From NCBI GenBank assembly GCA_963783095.1, contig CAWAMR010000003.1, forward strand, positions 496,001 through 560,000: a DNA stretch of 64,000 bases. Reading direction: 5' to 3'. Below the pieces are notes generated by a model. That model did not search any database. It had not been told where the DNA came from and saw only the letters and a program-made list of their open reading frames with translations. Below are positions 1 to 8,394 of this stretch, piece by piece; the stretch's first letter is position 1, and every line of letters starts with the position of its first letter. This DNA is from CAWAMR01 sp963783095 (GTDB lineage: Bacteria; Planctomycetota; Planctomycetia; Gemmatales; Gemmataceae). Both the position numbers and the translations under genes were made by a program.

Positions 1-257
1 CGCGCGGTCACGTTGATCGGCTTGGAAATCGAGCCGAGCAAGAACATCGCGTCATCCGAGGCGGCTTTGCCGAAGTGGCGGGTGAACGACTCGTCTTTAT
101 GAACCACGTGCAGCACAGCTGCGTCAATTTGCTTCTCCGTCGTGGCGCGCTCAAGCACCTCGGCCGCCTCATCCCATCGGTCCTTGCGCATCGCCCCGAA
201 CAAGGGGGAAGAACCCGCCAGGGCCAAGGCGTTGACAAAAAACGTCCGGCGCTTCAT
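1..257 (-). CDS. Serine hydrolase, beta-lactamase family (N-terminal part, runs off left edge)
   Basis: Translation from the ATG at 257 begins MKRRTFFVNALALAGSS, a basic twin-arginine-like start followed by a hydrophobic stretch, so the protein is probably exported. Near residue 75 it reads LLGSISKPIN, which contains the SxxK catalytic motif (SISK) of class C beta-lactamase/penicillin-binding-protein-like hydrolases. About 85 codons are in the window; the YxN and HxG motifs would lie beyond the edge. The family includes esterases and peptidases as well as beta-lactamases, so the substrate is unknown. A second member of the same family, with all motifs, is at 51.7-53.2 kb. Confidence 0.7.
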   Translation of the reverse strand, partial: MKRRTFFVNALALAGSSPLFGAMRKDRWDEAAEVLERATTEKQIDAAVLHVVHKDESFTRHFGKAASDDAMFLLGSISKPINVTA

Positions 258-382
258 TGGACCAAATCCTCGGTGGCCAAAATGTTTATAGTTGCACCAC
301 AGTGGCAACCAATCTTCACGAAGCTTCCTAGCAAATAACACTGAGTTCAGTAGCGGTGGCCGCGCCGAGTAACAGTGAACTT

Positions 383-733
383 TCAGGAACCAGGATCGCG
401 GCCGCCGTCTGCTGTAGCGGCTTGTTCGGCCTGAAGCTTCCCACCCGGGCAGGGCCGTAGCCGGATTTCCAGCCGGCACCCAACAGCGCTCGCGTACTTG
501 CGCAGTGTGGCCACCGACGGCGAATGCTGCCGGCTGCCACCACCTGACTCCAGGCGCGCCACGGCCGGCGTCTTGGTACCCATCCGCGCAGCGACCGCCG
601 CCTGGGTTAGCCCAGCCTTCCGCCGCGCCTTGAGCAACTCATCCAGCAAGGCGAACTCCTCCGCCTGGACGTCATACTCCGCCTTTACCGCCGGCTGCTT
701 GAGCATTTTCCTGACTAATGCCTTATGTGTCAT
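383..733 (-). CDS. HigA-like XRE-family antitoxin (orphan)
   Basis: 116 residues. The segment around residues 35-92 (LDELLKARRKAGLTQAAVAA, then RMGTKTPAVARLE and SVATLRKYASAVG) is a typical helix-turn-helix XRE domain of the kind paired with DUF891/Gp49-like HigB toxins. In such systems the antitoxin binds the toxin and represses the operon. Here only a 16-residue stump of the toxin precedes it, sharing an ATGA overlap with this start codon, so the antitoxin appears to have lost its partner. The last 20 or so residues are rich in Gln, Ala and Gly, do not look like the family, and may come from a repeat element at the 3' end. Confidence 0.75.
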   Translation of the reverse strand: MTHKALVRKMLKQPAVKAEYDVQAEEFALLDELLKARRKAGLTQAAVAARMGTKTPAVARLESGGGSRQHSPSVATLRKYASAVGCRLEIRLRPCPGGKLQAEQAATADGGRDPGS

Positions 734-780
734 AATACTTCCTGTACAACGGCGCTGTAGTAAACAATCTCCCAGTGCAT
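730..780 (-). pseudogene. Remnant of a HigB-like (DUF891) toxin, internally deleted
   Basis: The ATG at 780 opens MHWEIVYYSAVVQEVL and then hits TGA, whose first two bases overlap the antitoxin ATG. The first half closely resembles the usual start of DUF891 toxins (M-x-W-x-I-x-Y-Y-x-x-x-V-Q), which are normally about 100-115 residues long. The ATGA junction with the antitoxin is what an intact toxin gene would have, so an internal deletion removing roughly 90 codons explains both ends. Assignment rests on 16 residues and on the neighbour. Confidence 0.5.
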
Positions 781-1069
781 CTTGCCAATGTTAACAAATC
801 CGTTAACCGTCGTCCAGGCAAGGCGGTTGCCACACCGTCTCCATTCGGCACTGCTCGCCCATTCGAGGCCAGACCCACATGCGATGAGGCTGCTTTGCCT
901 TAATCCACTCAAGCGTGTCCAACGATTCAGTTCACCGGGCCGCGGCGGATGGCAATGATCTCAGCATCCGCGCGGCCCGCGGCTCGGATTGTTATCCCGT
1001 CATTTCGTTGCGTCGGACAATTCGGATCTGGCATAGTACTCGGATTTCGTCGCTCTGTCTTCGCATCGA

Positions 1070-1618
1070 TCAGCAGCCACAAGGCGAAACACATGACTTG
1101 TCTTTTTCTTCAGTACGGGATGGATAGGCGGCGAACAGGACGTAATCCCGATTTACGGTTGGATCTGAAATCAAGAGCCGCTCGTTTGTCGCGCGACAGA
1201 AGCCCGACACATTGACGTTTGCAGCCGTGAAACGAAACTCGAACTCGTAATCATCGCTTGATTCATCGGGAACCCATTTTCCTTCGATGTGTGCGCCAAT
1301 CACTGGATCAATGGCATACGTCTGTTGTGGAAACCATACCACCCGGAACCCTTCGAATCGCTGTGAGAGCGTCGGCGGGCATTTTTGAAAGTCATTGGCC
1401 GAAACCGTCAAGTGGAGTAGGTATTCGCCGCCATGATAGGTTCCGATCTGAATGTCGAGAACCTCGAAGGGGGATTGCATCGCCAATCGCGCGGCCGCCG
1501 TGAATGCAAACGCGACCCCAGTTCTCGCATAGGCGTCCCATGCGTTGAACTTGATGTGGTCGCGCTCTTCATCGGTAAGGGCTAGCCACTCGTCATATGT
1601 TTGCGGCAGTGAAGGCAT
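1070..1618 (-). CDS. Hypothetical protein
   Basis: 182 residues, soluble, no signal peptide or membrane segment. It starts MPSLPQTYDEWLALTDEERD, an N-terminal style common to small planctomycete proteins of unknown role. It is acidic in the middle, with a beta-rich pattern around FEFRFTAANVNVSGFCR, and ends in a Cys-containing tail (SCVSPCGC). I do not recognise a domain. It stands alone between the antitoxin and another small protein on the same strand. Coding support comes from its length, its composition and the absence of a better frame. Confidence 0.55.
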   Translation of the reverse strand: MPSLPQTYDEWLALTDEERDHIKFNAWDAYARTGVAFAFTAAARLAMQSPFEVLDIQIGTYHGGEYLLHLTVSANDFQKCPPTLSQRFEGFRVVWFPQQTYAIDPVIGAHIEGKWVPDESSDDYEFEFRFTAANVNVSGFCRATNERLLISDPTVNRDYVLFAAYPSRTEEKDKSCVSPCGC

Positions 1619-1720
1619 GGCTTAACGGGATAACGCAAAGTTCAATGGCCCGGCGGGCGCTGACCCGAACCCGTAAACAATAACTGAGGGCCGGGTCCAT
1701 TGCAACGCTCTTGTTCGGCA

Positions 1721-2005
1721 TCAGTCTACGCTGGCACGCTGCCACGGCTCACCGACACCTCGACGCCATGCACGCCAACCTGGTGGCATGTCAGCGACCT
1801 CGCGCACCGTAGGATCCAACAACACGATCTCCGATAGGCTCACTACTGCGGCGTCTGCTTCCTGCGCATCGCCCCACCCGAGAAACTGCCAGCCGTGGTC
1901 GTCCGCGTCGTGCGATACACTCAGAATCGGTTCCCCACCAAAAACGATCGACCGAAGAGTGATAACGGCGAAGTTTGCAGGTTGGTCAAACGGCCAGTCG
2001 CTCAT
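1721..2005 (-). CDS. Small hypothetical protein with WRAWR C-terminal motif
   Basis: About 94 residues from the ATG at 2005. An upstream in-frame ATG at 2074 exists, but the region from MSDWPFDQPANFAVITLRSI onward looks like a complete small domain. The protein contains ILSVSHDADDHGWQFLG and ends PPGWRAWRRGVGEPWQRA. I recall small bacterial proteins with this same layout (HDxDDxxWQF, then a Trp-rich end), which are annotated only as hypothetical. No signal peptide or membrane helix. Function unknown. Confidence 0.6.
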   Translation of the reverse strand: MSDWPFDQPANFAVITLRSIVFGGEPILSVSHDADDHGWQFLGWGDAQEADAAVVSLSEIVLLDPTVREVADMPPGWRAWRRGVGEPWQRASVD

Positions 2006-2240
2006 GAAGGTTAGACCTCTGGGGCCGAACAATGTAATCATCGAAACATGAATGTTAAATGTCACTTTCTGCATTTTCGTTCCACACAGTTACGCAAGTG
2101 ACTGCTATCCAATCACTTCCATTCCGCAGGCATCGAGAACTCTGCGCCAGACAAGACAATAACGCACGTTGCGCCAGTCATTGCCCTGCCCTTCGATTTT
2201 GCGACCTTCCTGAGGTATCACCCCCTGGGATACACCAAGA

Positions 2241-3608
2241 TCAAACCAGTTCGGGCATCGGTTGGGCGTTCCCTTCCACGAGATATTGCGGCCTGCCGTT
2301 CAGGTCGGTTACCGACGCCTGATTGACATCAATGCCAAGATTCTTGTACAGAGTCGCAAAGAGTTCCCCGAACGTGACCGGTCGACGGCTCGCTTCACCG
2401 GCAATGCGATCTGTTGCGCCGATCACCTGTCCCATCTTCATTCCCCCACCCGCGAGCAGGGCGCAGTTCACCTGGGGCCAGTGGTCGCGACCGACCTGGG
2501 CGCTGATCTTCGGCGTTCGACCGAACTCGCCCATAATGATGACGCTGCAATCCTGATCGAGGCCGCGGTCGCGCAGATCTTCGACCAGAGCGCTGACGCA
2601 GCGGTCGAAAACGGGGAAGTCTTCCTTCTCGCGCAGGAAGATGGAATTGTTGGCCCTGCCTTCGGCGTTCAGCCCGCCGTGCCAGTCCCACTTGCTGTAG
2701 TTGAGCGTCACGACGCGAGCGCCGGCCTCGACCAATCGGCGCGCCATCAACAGGCTCTGCGGCACGCGCGGCGCTCCGTTGGCGTCCATGAAAATGTTCG
2801 GATTGCCCGTCCCGTAACGATCGACAACCCGGGCAGGTTCCTTCGACAGGTCGAGGGCCTCGGCCAGCTTCGATGATGTGAGCAAACCGAAAGCCTGCTG
2901 CGAAAATGCATCCATGCCTTCCATGGTACGCGCGGCATCAACTTCCCGGCGAACGGTGTCGAAGCTCGTGAGCAATTGCTTGCGATCGCCCAGTTGATTG
3001 AGCGAAATCCCGTTCAGGATCATGTCCTTCCGGCCCGGACCCATGGGCCGAAACGGTGCGTGTGCAGTGCCGAGGAAGCCGGGGCCAGGCTCATTGTAAG
3101 GGCCGTGCGTGCAGGTGTAACAAACGCTGATGAAGGGCGGCGTGGCCGGATCGACGGAGCCTTGCAGCTTGGAGACGACCGAGCCGAACTGCGGCCAGCC
3201 ACCCGCGGGTTTTGGCTTTTTCGGATCGTGGCCGTTATAGACCTGAATGGCGTCGTGGTCTGCCTGATTGCCGACCAGAGAACGCACGATCGCCAGCTTA
3301 TCCATGTTCCGGGCCAGCAGCGGAAACGCTTCGCAGATCTGGATGCCGTTGACTTTGGTGGCAATGGGCTTCCAAGGGCCGGCGATTTCCTTGGGAGCAT
3401 CGGGCTTCAGATCGAACATGTCCTGATGCGGCGGTCCGCCGACGAGGTAGATCAGGATCACCGATTTTTGCGACGAGCGTGTGCCGTTCGCGGCCTCAGC
3501 GCGAAGAAGCCGCGGTAAGGTCAGGCCGCCGATTCCCAGAGCGCCGATGTTGAGGAAACTACGCCGAGACAGACGGTGCTTCGCTTGAGGAGAAGTCGGG
3601 GATGGCAT
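2241..3608 (-). CDS. DUF1501 family protein, Tat-exported
   Basis: 455 residues from the ATG at 3608, chosen over the longer in-frame start at 3692 because the twin-arginine signal (HRLSRRSFLNIGALGIGGL) then lies at residues 12-30. DUF1501 proteins are alkaline-phosphatase/sulfatase-fold proteins, very abundant in planctomycetes and mostly without known substrate. Family landmarks seen: VGGPPHQDMFDLKPDAP near the start, LLMARRLVEAGARVVTLNY in the middle, and MGEFGRTPKISAQVGRDHWP followed by LLAGGGMKMGQVIGATD near the end. The reading frame is uninterrupted, unlike the two paralogs in this window at 18.2 and 59.3 kb. Confidence 0.92.
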   Translation of the reverse strand: MPSPTSPQAKHRLSRRSFLNIGALGIGGLTLPRLLRAEAANGTRSSQKSVILIYLVGGPPHQDMFDLKPDAPKEIAGPWKPIATKVNGIQICEAFPLLARNMDKLAIVRSLVGNQADHDAIQVYNGHDPKKPKPAGGWPQFGSVVSKLQGSVDPATPPFISVCYTCTHGPYNEPGPGFLGTAHAPFRPMGPGRKDMILNGISLNQLGDRKQLLTSFDTVRREVDAARTMEGMDAFSQQAFGLLTSSKLAEALDLSKEPARVVDRYGTGNPNIFMDANGAPRVPQSLLMARRLVEAGARVVTLNYSKWDWHGGLNAEGRANNSIFLREKEDFPVFDRCVSALVEDLRDRGLDQDCSVIIMGEFGRTPKISAQVGRDHWPQVNCALLAGGGMKMGQVIGATDRIAGEASRRPVTFGELFATLYKNLGIDVNQASVTDLNGRPQYLVEGNAQPMPELV

Positions 3609-3658
3609 GTCAAAGTGTTCCAAAAAGCAGGTGGGAAGTAGCGGCAGGCACTTATACT

Positions 3659-4027
3659 TTAAGAAGGTAACATATCCCGCCCGGCGAGACAATCAAAATC
3701 GATCCAATACCTTATTTCCATCGAACTCGCCACAGGCATTTCCCTGATAAGAGCCTGTTGCAAAATTAGGGTCAGCGAATCTTGTAGGGCGGGAATTCGG
3801 CTACACCCCACTTTGCGGTCTCCAGGAGTCAGGCCGGTACGCTTGGCGATTCGTGCGAGCATTCGCGGCCCGATTTCATCGTCGTCGTGGAATGAGAAGA
3901 CGTAATCGGGCCAACCAACACGTTCCAGGACACGATGCGATCCGCCCGAATGCCTCTTGATGCTCCAGCCAATTCTTAATATCGCTGCCAAGACTCGGCG
4001 AGCCTTGGCCGAGGACCATCGGCTCAT
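3659..4027 (-). CDS. HicA/YcfA-like toxin
   Basis: The first 70 residues match the HicA double-stranded-RNA-binding-like fold: KARRVLAAILRIGW, then IKRHSGGSHRVLE with the conserved His after Gly-Ser, and a C-terminal helix (LARIAKRTGLTPGD). HicA toxins cleave mRNA and are neutralised by HicB. The start overlaps the stop of the upstream HicB-like gene by ATGA, so the two are translationally coupled. The usual protein ends close to TPGD; here the frame continues for about 52 residues unlike the family, probably into intergenic sequence because the original stop has been lost or shifted. Whether it still works is unclear. Confidence 0.7.
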   Translation of the reverse strand: MSRWSSAKARRVLAAILRIGWSIKRHSGGSHRVLERVGWPDYVFSFHDDDEIGPRMLARIAKRTGLTPGDRKVGCSRIPALQDSLTLILQQALIREMPVASSMEIRYWIDFDCLAGRDMLPS

Positions 4028-4230
4028 GATGCCACCGCGAAAACACTACCCATTTGAGGAACCGGCTCTCCGTGTTCCAGGCGATCGGCAAGAACGCGCA
4101 GAGAAAGCGCTTGAATTCGGTCAATCGCTTCTTGACGAGACTGGCCGTAAGTCAAGACTCCTGGTAATTCCGGAACCTCTGCGATCCAGCGACCGTCCTC
4201 TTCTTGTTCAATTTCAATGGTCAACGGCAC
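4024..4230 (-). CDS. HicB-like antitoxin
   Basis: 68 residues from a GTG at 4230, preceded at a good distance by GAGAGGAAC, which decides this start over the longer frame. The protein (LTIEIEQEEDGRWIAEVPEL, then PGVLTYGQSRQEAIDRIQAL) is the partial RNase-H-like fold of HicB antitoxins: the ExxDGxWxAxxPELPG pattern and a helix carrying AxxRxxAL. It lacks a separate DNA-binding domain, so regulation of the pair may be simpler than in HicB proteins with an added helix-turn-helix. It is coupled to the HicA-like gene by a 4-bp overlap. Confidence 0.8.
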   Translation of the reverse strand: MPLTIEIEQEEDGRWIAEVPELPGVLTYGQSRQEAIDRIQALSLRVLADRLEHGEPVPQMGSVFAVAS

Positions 4231-4327
4231 AGTTCCTCTCCCTCTGAGTGGTGTCTCGATTTGCGATTCTTGTTGGGTTGGTTCGGAATTTTTGCCTACC
4301 ACTTTAGAATACCGGACAAGAACTACA

Positions 4328-4804
4328 TTAAGAAGCCTGTTGTATCTTCTTTTCCATCCGGTAGTTGATGAAGTCAACGCCGCGCAAGGTCACCACTTGC
4401 TCGGTCAGAACCACGAATCCTTGACTCTCAAAGAATGGGCGGGCGGTGATGCTGGCCTCCGTGAAGAGCCGGGCGATTCCGAGACGCTGGGCCTCTGCCA
4501 CAATGGCCGACATTAACAATCGTCCCACGCCGCGTCCCTGGTGATCCGCCGATACAAAAAGCCGGTCGATGTGCCCGTTCAACTCCAAATCGGCGAAACC
4601 GACCGCACGCCCCTCCTCATCGGCTACCGGAACGAAGCGCCCGGAAAAGCGGTCTGTCCAAACCTGCCGGTCAACGTCATCCGCTGCCCAGGCACGAATC
4701 TGCTCCGGGTTGTAGTCGCGCGAGTTGACGCGACGGATCGTATCCCGGCATAGCGCAAACAGCGCCGGCGCATCGTCGGGCCGGTACATCCGCAATGTCA
4801 GCAT
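4328..4804 (-). CDS. GNAT family N-acetyltransferase
   Basis: 158 residues from the ATG at 4804, chosen because AGAGGAGGG lies just upstream; the frame is open further upstream but without such a site. GNAT acetyltransferases transfer an acetyl group from acetyl-CoA to an amine. The acetyl-CoA binding motif is HQGRGVGRLL at residues 88-97, preceded by the beta-4 strand IDRLFVSADH and followed by LFTEASITARPFFESQGFVV, a typical C-terminal half. The substrate cannot be told. It follows the WD40 lipoprotein by 65 bp on the same strand and could be co-transcribed with it. Confidence 0.88.
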   Translation of the reverse strand: MLTLRMYRPDDAPALFALCRDTIRRVNSRDYNPEQIRAWAADDVDRQVWTDRFSGRFVPVADEEGRAVGFADLELNGHIDRLFVSADHQGRGVGRLLMSAIVAEAQRLGIARLFTEASITARPFFESQGFVVLTEQVVTLRGVDFINYRMEKKIQQAS

Positions 4805-4869
4805 CGGCGACCCTCCTCTACTTGTTCTCGCTCGTGCCGGACTACATATCGCACTCAGTTTCTCATTTT

Positions 4870-5973
4870 TCATTTCTTCAGCAACGCTATTATGTCCCAG
4901 TACCGGAGCGTGCCATCGGTTCGGCCGGCGACGAGCCAGTTGCCGTCGGGCGAGAAGGCCATCGCTTGCGGCGTCGGCGTGATGCTTTTGCCCTGGTCCG
5001 GCAGTTCGAGCCGCAGGTTGCCGCTGCCCACGTCCCAGATGCGCAGTGCCCCGTCGCTGTGAGCGGCGGCCAGTAGTTTGCCGTCAGTACTCAGCGCCAC
5101 AGCGGTGAAGCTTGTCAGGTTGTTGGGCTTGCTGAACACGCGGTTGACGACGTCCTTGCCCGTCTCGGCATCGCAGCGCGTCAGCACCGGGTAGCCAGGA
5201 TGCACGGCGAGCAGCGTCTTGTCGTCCGGAGTAAAGCGCAGGATGGTCGGCGACGGGCGGATGGTGACACTGATGGGTCCATCCTGCCGCGAGACCGAGG
5301 GAATTTCGTGCCAGCGCCAGGCATAGCCAATGCGCCCATTCTCCTCGACCTTGACCACGAAACCCAGGTTCGACCCGGCCGCGACGATCGGCCCCCGCCG
5401 GCCGTCGGAGTCGAATGCCACAGCCTGCACCTGGAGCTTGCCAGGCGTATCTCGGAGGTGGGCCAGCAATTCCCCCGAGTCGCCGTCAACCAGCTGCAAC
5501 CCGTCGCCACCGATGGCTAACAGCTTGCCGTCGGGTCTGAGCGCCAGACTAACGTTTTCTGCCCCATCGGCACCGCAGGCCACCACATACGCGTTGGCCG
5601 CCAAGGCGATGGGTGCAGTCCCGGCCAGGCTCGCCGCCGCGTTGGGGTTGCTCCGATCTACCAACTGTACTGGCCCGGCCGCGGTGGCCGTGACTACCGT
5701 TCGATTATCCCTGCTGAAAGCCACGGCAAGAATGGCCTTTGTCGGGAGCGCCGCCTTGTCCGTGTCGTCGCGCGGCGGCTCGCGCGGACCCACATAGGTC
5801 AGCTGCTCCTTTTTCGTCACAGTGGACCATAGCTTGATCCGCAGTTGCCCCTCCTTGTCCTTGTCCTTGTCCGGCTCCGCACCAGACTTCAGCGTCGTGG
5901 AAGCTCCACGAGAGCAACCGCCGAATGCGGTACAGAGCATCAATGCCAGCATGATGTAAATGCGCCTGCGCAT
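4870..5973 (-). CDS. WD40-repeat lipoprotein
   Basis: 367 residues. The N-terminus (MRRRIYIMLALMLCTAFGGC) is a signal peptide with a possible lipobox Cys at residue 20. A charged linker rich in Asp-Lys follows, and then beta-propeller repeats. The last two repeats are clearest: AVALSTDGKLLAAAHSDGAL with RIWDV, and AMAFSPDGNWLVAGRTDGTL with RYWDI. Earlier blades are degenerate. The protein probably sits on the outer face of the cytoplasmic membrane as a protein-binding scaffold. No enzymatic residues are seen. The frame is intact. Confidence 0.85.
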   Translation of the reverse strand: MRRRIYIMLALMLCTAFGGCSRGASTTLKSGAEPDKDKDKEGQLRIKLWSTVTKKEQLTYVGPREPPRDDTDKAALPTKAILAVAFSRDNRTVVTATAAGPVQLVDRSNPNAAASLAGTAPIALAANAYVVACGADGAENVSLALRPDGKLLAIGGDGLQLVDGDSGELLAHLRDTPGKLQVQAVAFDSDGRRGPIVAAGSNLGFVVKVEENGRIGYAWRWHEIPSVSRQDGPISVTIRPSPTILRFTPDDKTLLAVHPGYPVLTRCDAETGKDVVNRVFSKPNNLTSFTAVALSTDGKLLAAAHSDGALRIWDVGSGNLRLELPDQGKSITPTPQAMAFSPDGNWLVAGRTDGTLRYWDIIALLKK

Positions 5974-6040
5974 GGCTGTTCTCCCTATTCATCCACTCCC
6001 GGAGTTCGACCTTGTTCCCGTCCGGATTCATTTTTTTCTG

Positions 6041-6508
6041 CTACGCTTTATGCCATTTGAGCGGAGCTGAACTGTCCAACTTGCGGAAATTGGACTCGAT
6101 CTCGGCCTCAGACAGCGCCCGCCCGGTCATTGAGTCTTGAACGGCCAACCACACCTGCCGCGCAGTGCTCCGGATCGGCCCACGCGACGTGCGAAACACA
6201 AACGCCTCGCCGTCCCAACACACTGATTCGATGCGGATGGAGGAGGGGACCGGCAGTCTGCTCCACGATTTGCCGTCATAATAGTTAATCATTTGGCGGC
6301 CAATTCCGCCGTCGTCGATCGGCGCATTCGCGTCGTGCCAACCCTGGCCTTCGATGAACCAGGCGTCGTGGTCTCGGACAACGACGAGGAAGTCGAGTGC
6401 GTCGTTAACCGCTCGGAGCGGTGACTCCGTAGCATGCTCCCGCAATCGTTCCGGGTCGCCGTGTAGCAGTGACTGCATTTCGTCATAGGATAGCCAATCG
6501 GATTCCAA
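6041..6508 (-). CDS. Hypothetical protein
   Basis: 155 residues, acidic, Trp-rich (WFIEGQGWHDANAP, then SWSRLPVPSSIRIESVCWDG) and without signal peptide or membrane helix. It resembles small cytoplasmic immunity-like or structural proteins of unknown role, but I cannot place it in a family. It is on the same strand as the genes around it and is separated by 126 bp from the upstream hypothetical at 6.6-7.1 kb. Confidence 0.55.
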   Translation of the reverse strand: MESDWLSYDEMQSLLHGDPERLREHATESPLRAVNDALDFLVVVRDHDAWFIEGQGWHDANAPIDDGGIGRQMINYYDGKSWSRLPVPSSIRIESVCWDGEAFVFRTSRGPIRSTARQVWLAVQDSMTGRALSEAEIESNFRKLDSSAPLKWHKA

Positions 6509-6634
6509 CGCTTGCCTCTCCCTTGATGAGCCACGAAACCTCGCTGTCGGCCAGCGCCTTTTTCAGAACGCAGCGCTTTGCCAAGTTTCCCGGCCCGCAA
6601 GAACGCTGAAGCCCGCAAATCCAGGATGTCGGCC

Positions 6635-7057
6635 TTATCCCTTGGGTTGGCGCTTGCCAGCTTTATCTAATAGTTCGGCCAGTTTGGGGTCCAGAGTCCA
6701 CAGACGGTCGCCGACCCGATTCTCAATCGCTTTGATTTCGGCTTTTGCCAAGTCCGAGACCAAATTCCAATTCATGTGTTCGTAGAAGCCGTCTTGTTTC
6801 AACAAGTCGAATCCGCAACGGAACTCGCCAGCCAGATCACTTTCGCCGATCTGATTCAGACCATCGACTAATAGTGCAAGCTCTTCGTGATTCAGGCATT
6901 GTTCGTAAACCGATGCAAAACCGTTGATGTCGATCTCGCACCGTGTCGCTACCACGCAAAAGACAATGCGCTCGGCGAGCGGTTGTTTGGCGACGCCAGT
7001 GAGTCCCATGTCAACGAGGCGGTTGAACTCTTCGGCGATGCGGTTGGTCGCGTCCAT
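6635..7057 (-). CDS. Hypothetical protein, possibly DUF4375/DMP19-like
   Basis: 140 residues, mainly helical and acidic. The stretch VVATRCEIDINGFASVYEQC, followed by LNQIGESDLAGEF, loosely recalls DUF4375 (DMP19-like) proteins, in which an E-x-x-N-G-G-F-x-x-(F/Y) element precedes a helical region. The Gly doublet is not present here, so the link is tentative. No export signal. The ATG at 7057 is the first in-frame start. Confidence 0.55.
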   Translation of the reverse strand: MDATNRIAEEFNRLVDMGLTGVAKQPLAERIVFCVVATRCEIDINGFASVYEQCLNHEELALLVDGLNQIGESDLAGEFRCGFDLLKQDGFYEHMNWNLVSDLAKAEIKAIENRVGDRLWTLDPKLAELLDKAGKRQPKG

Positions 7058-7548
7058 TTCTTCTTGGCAGAAAGTAAAAGAATCTATGCGAAATGATTCG
7101 CACAGGCACCATGTTGACGATCCAGGGAAAGATCGTGGATCACTTCATATCGATTCCAGTTGCGCGAATCCGCTCGGTGAAGAGCCTCATTCGTCCGATG
7201 GAGAATCTCGATCGATTTCCACACCACTTCACGCTGACTCTATCAGCGCCCCCAGCCCAATCGCAAGCGCGTTTTGGACTTTCTTATAGCCATCGATCGA
7301 TTCTTCAGAAGAGCCGTGTCATCTGCTTTATTGAACCGGTCGGACGGCGATTTCTCGTATTCTTCGGACGACTCACCTTGATTTTTGTAATAATGGCCTT
7401 TTGAATGTGATGTTTATAGCGCCGATGTGTTTCGTTGCGTGATTCAAAAGAACTGTTTCAAAATTCAACCATCATCGATTTGATACAAAGTTCATTGCTG
7501 ATGATGTGCCCAGCCATTGGGTTGCGTTGCTGCCAAGGGAGAAACAAA
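7058..7548. other. Intergenic stretch with a possible degraded coding fragment
   Basis: No intact gene is visible. On the minus strand, 7229-7405 can be read (with one frameshift near 7312) as a short acidic sequence, GESSEEYEKSPSDRFNKADD, followed by ESIDGYKKVQNALAIGLGAL and a stop. This has protein-like composition but no start codon. The creatininase-family gene downstream probably starts at the GTG at 7549, so its promoter would also lie here. Confidence 0.3.
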
Positions 7549-8376
7549 GTGACCACGTCCGCTTCGACAGAGTACCGCTTTAACCGTTTGACATGGGCCG
7601 AGATGAATGATGCCATCGCCGCCCAGAAACTCATTATCTTGCCAACCGCATCGACCGAACAGCACGGCCGACATTTGCCCCTGGATGTCGATTTGTTTCT
7701 CTGTGAATCGGTTTGCCTGGAAGTGGGCCGGCGGGCGGCCGACCAAGTTCTTGTCTTACCGCCCATCGCCTTTGGATTGAATCTGCACCACATCGATTTT
7801 CCGGGAACGATCCATATTGAGCCCGACACGTTCATGGCCTTTTGTTTGAACATTACCAAAAGCGTTGCCTATCACGGCTTCCAGAAGATCCTGCTCGTCA
7901 ACGGTCACGGCTCCAACACACCCATGATCGACCTGGTGGCGCGCAAGACGGTACTCGAAACGAAATCGCTTTGCTTTGCGACCAACTATCCATCGTTCTT
8001 GCTGAAGGCATTCGAGCCGATTCGCGAAACCGAGGTCATGGCCCACGCGGATGAATTCGAGACGTCGCTGTACCTGCATCTGGCACCAGAACGGGTGAAA
8101 ATGGAACTGGCCGTCGAGGACAACGACCGCATGGGTCAGTACGTCAGCAGCGACAGTACCAGCAACTATCCGGTGCGGTTCAACGATTTTTGGGGGCGAT
8201 GGACCAACACCGGCGTTCACGGCAACCCCACCAAGGCCACGGCCGAGAAGGGCCGAATCATATTCGAGGCGGCCGTCGCCGGACTGGTGAACCTGATCGA
8301 CGAGCTGCGTGCCTGGCCGATCGCCGATCGCCAGGATATGCACCGGCAGCCGGTGCAGTCGAGCATCCGCTGGTAA
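7549..8376 (+). CDS. Creatininase-family amidohydrolase
   Basis: 275 residues from the GTG at 7549, preceded by AAGGGAGAAACAAA; the frame is open 38 codons further upstream, but that part does not look like the family. Creatininase-type enzymes are two-metal hydrolases acting on cyclic or linear amides (creatinine, formamides, peptide-derived precursors). Metal-ligand motifs seen: PTASTEQHGRHLPLDVDLF near residue 30, LLVNGHGSN near residue 120, and AHADEFETSLYL near residue 168. The MFS transporter starts 18 bp downstream, so uptake and hydrolysis of one substrate is a reasonable guess. The actual substrate is unknown. Confidence 0.88.
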   Translation: MTTSASTEYRFNRLTWAEMNDAIAAQKLIILPTASTEQHGRHLPLDVDLFLCESVCLEVGRRAADQVLVLPPIAFGLNLHHIDFPGTIHIEPDTFMAFCLNITKSVAYHGFQKILLVNGHGSNTPMIDLVARKTVLETKSLCFATNYPSFLLKAFEPIRETEVMAHADEFETSLYLHLAPERVKMELAVEDNDRMGQYVSSDSTSNYPVRFNDFWGRWTNTGVHGNPTKATAEKGRIIFEAAVAGLVNLIDELRAWPIADRQDMHRQPVQSSIRW

Positions 8377-8394
8377 TGTGCTGGGGGAGTTGGA

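Noticed and set aside
328..543. 71-codon minus-strand frame with LQQTAAAILVPE
   Set aside because: Overlaps the antitoxin in another frame; from memory this peptide recurs as the translated tail of repeat elements in planctomycetes, so I read it as repeat DNA, not a gene.
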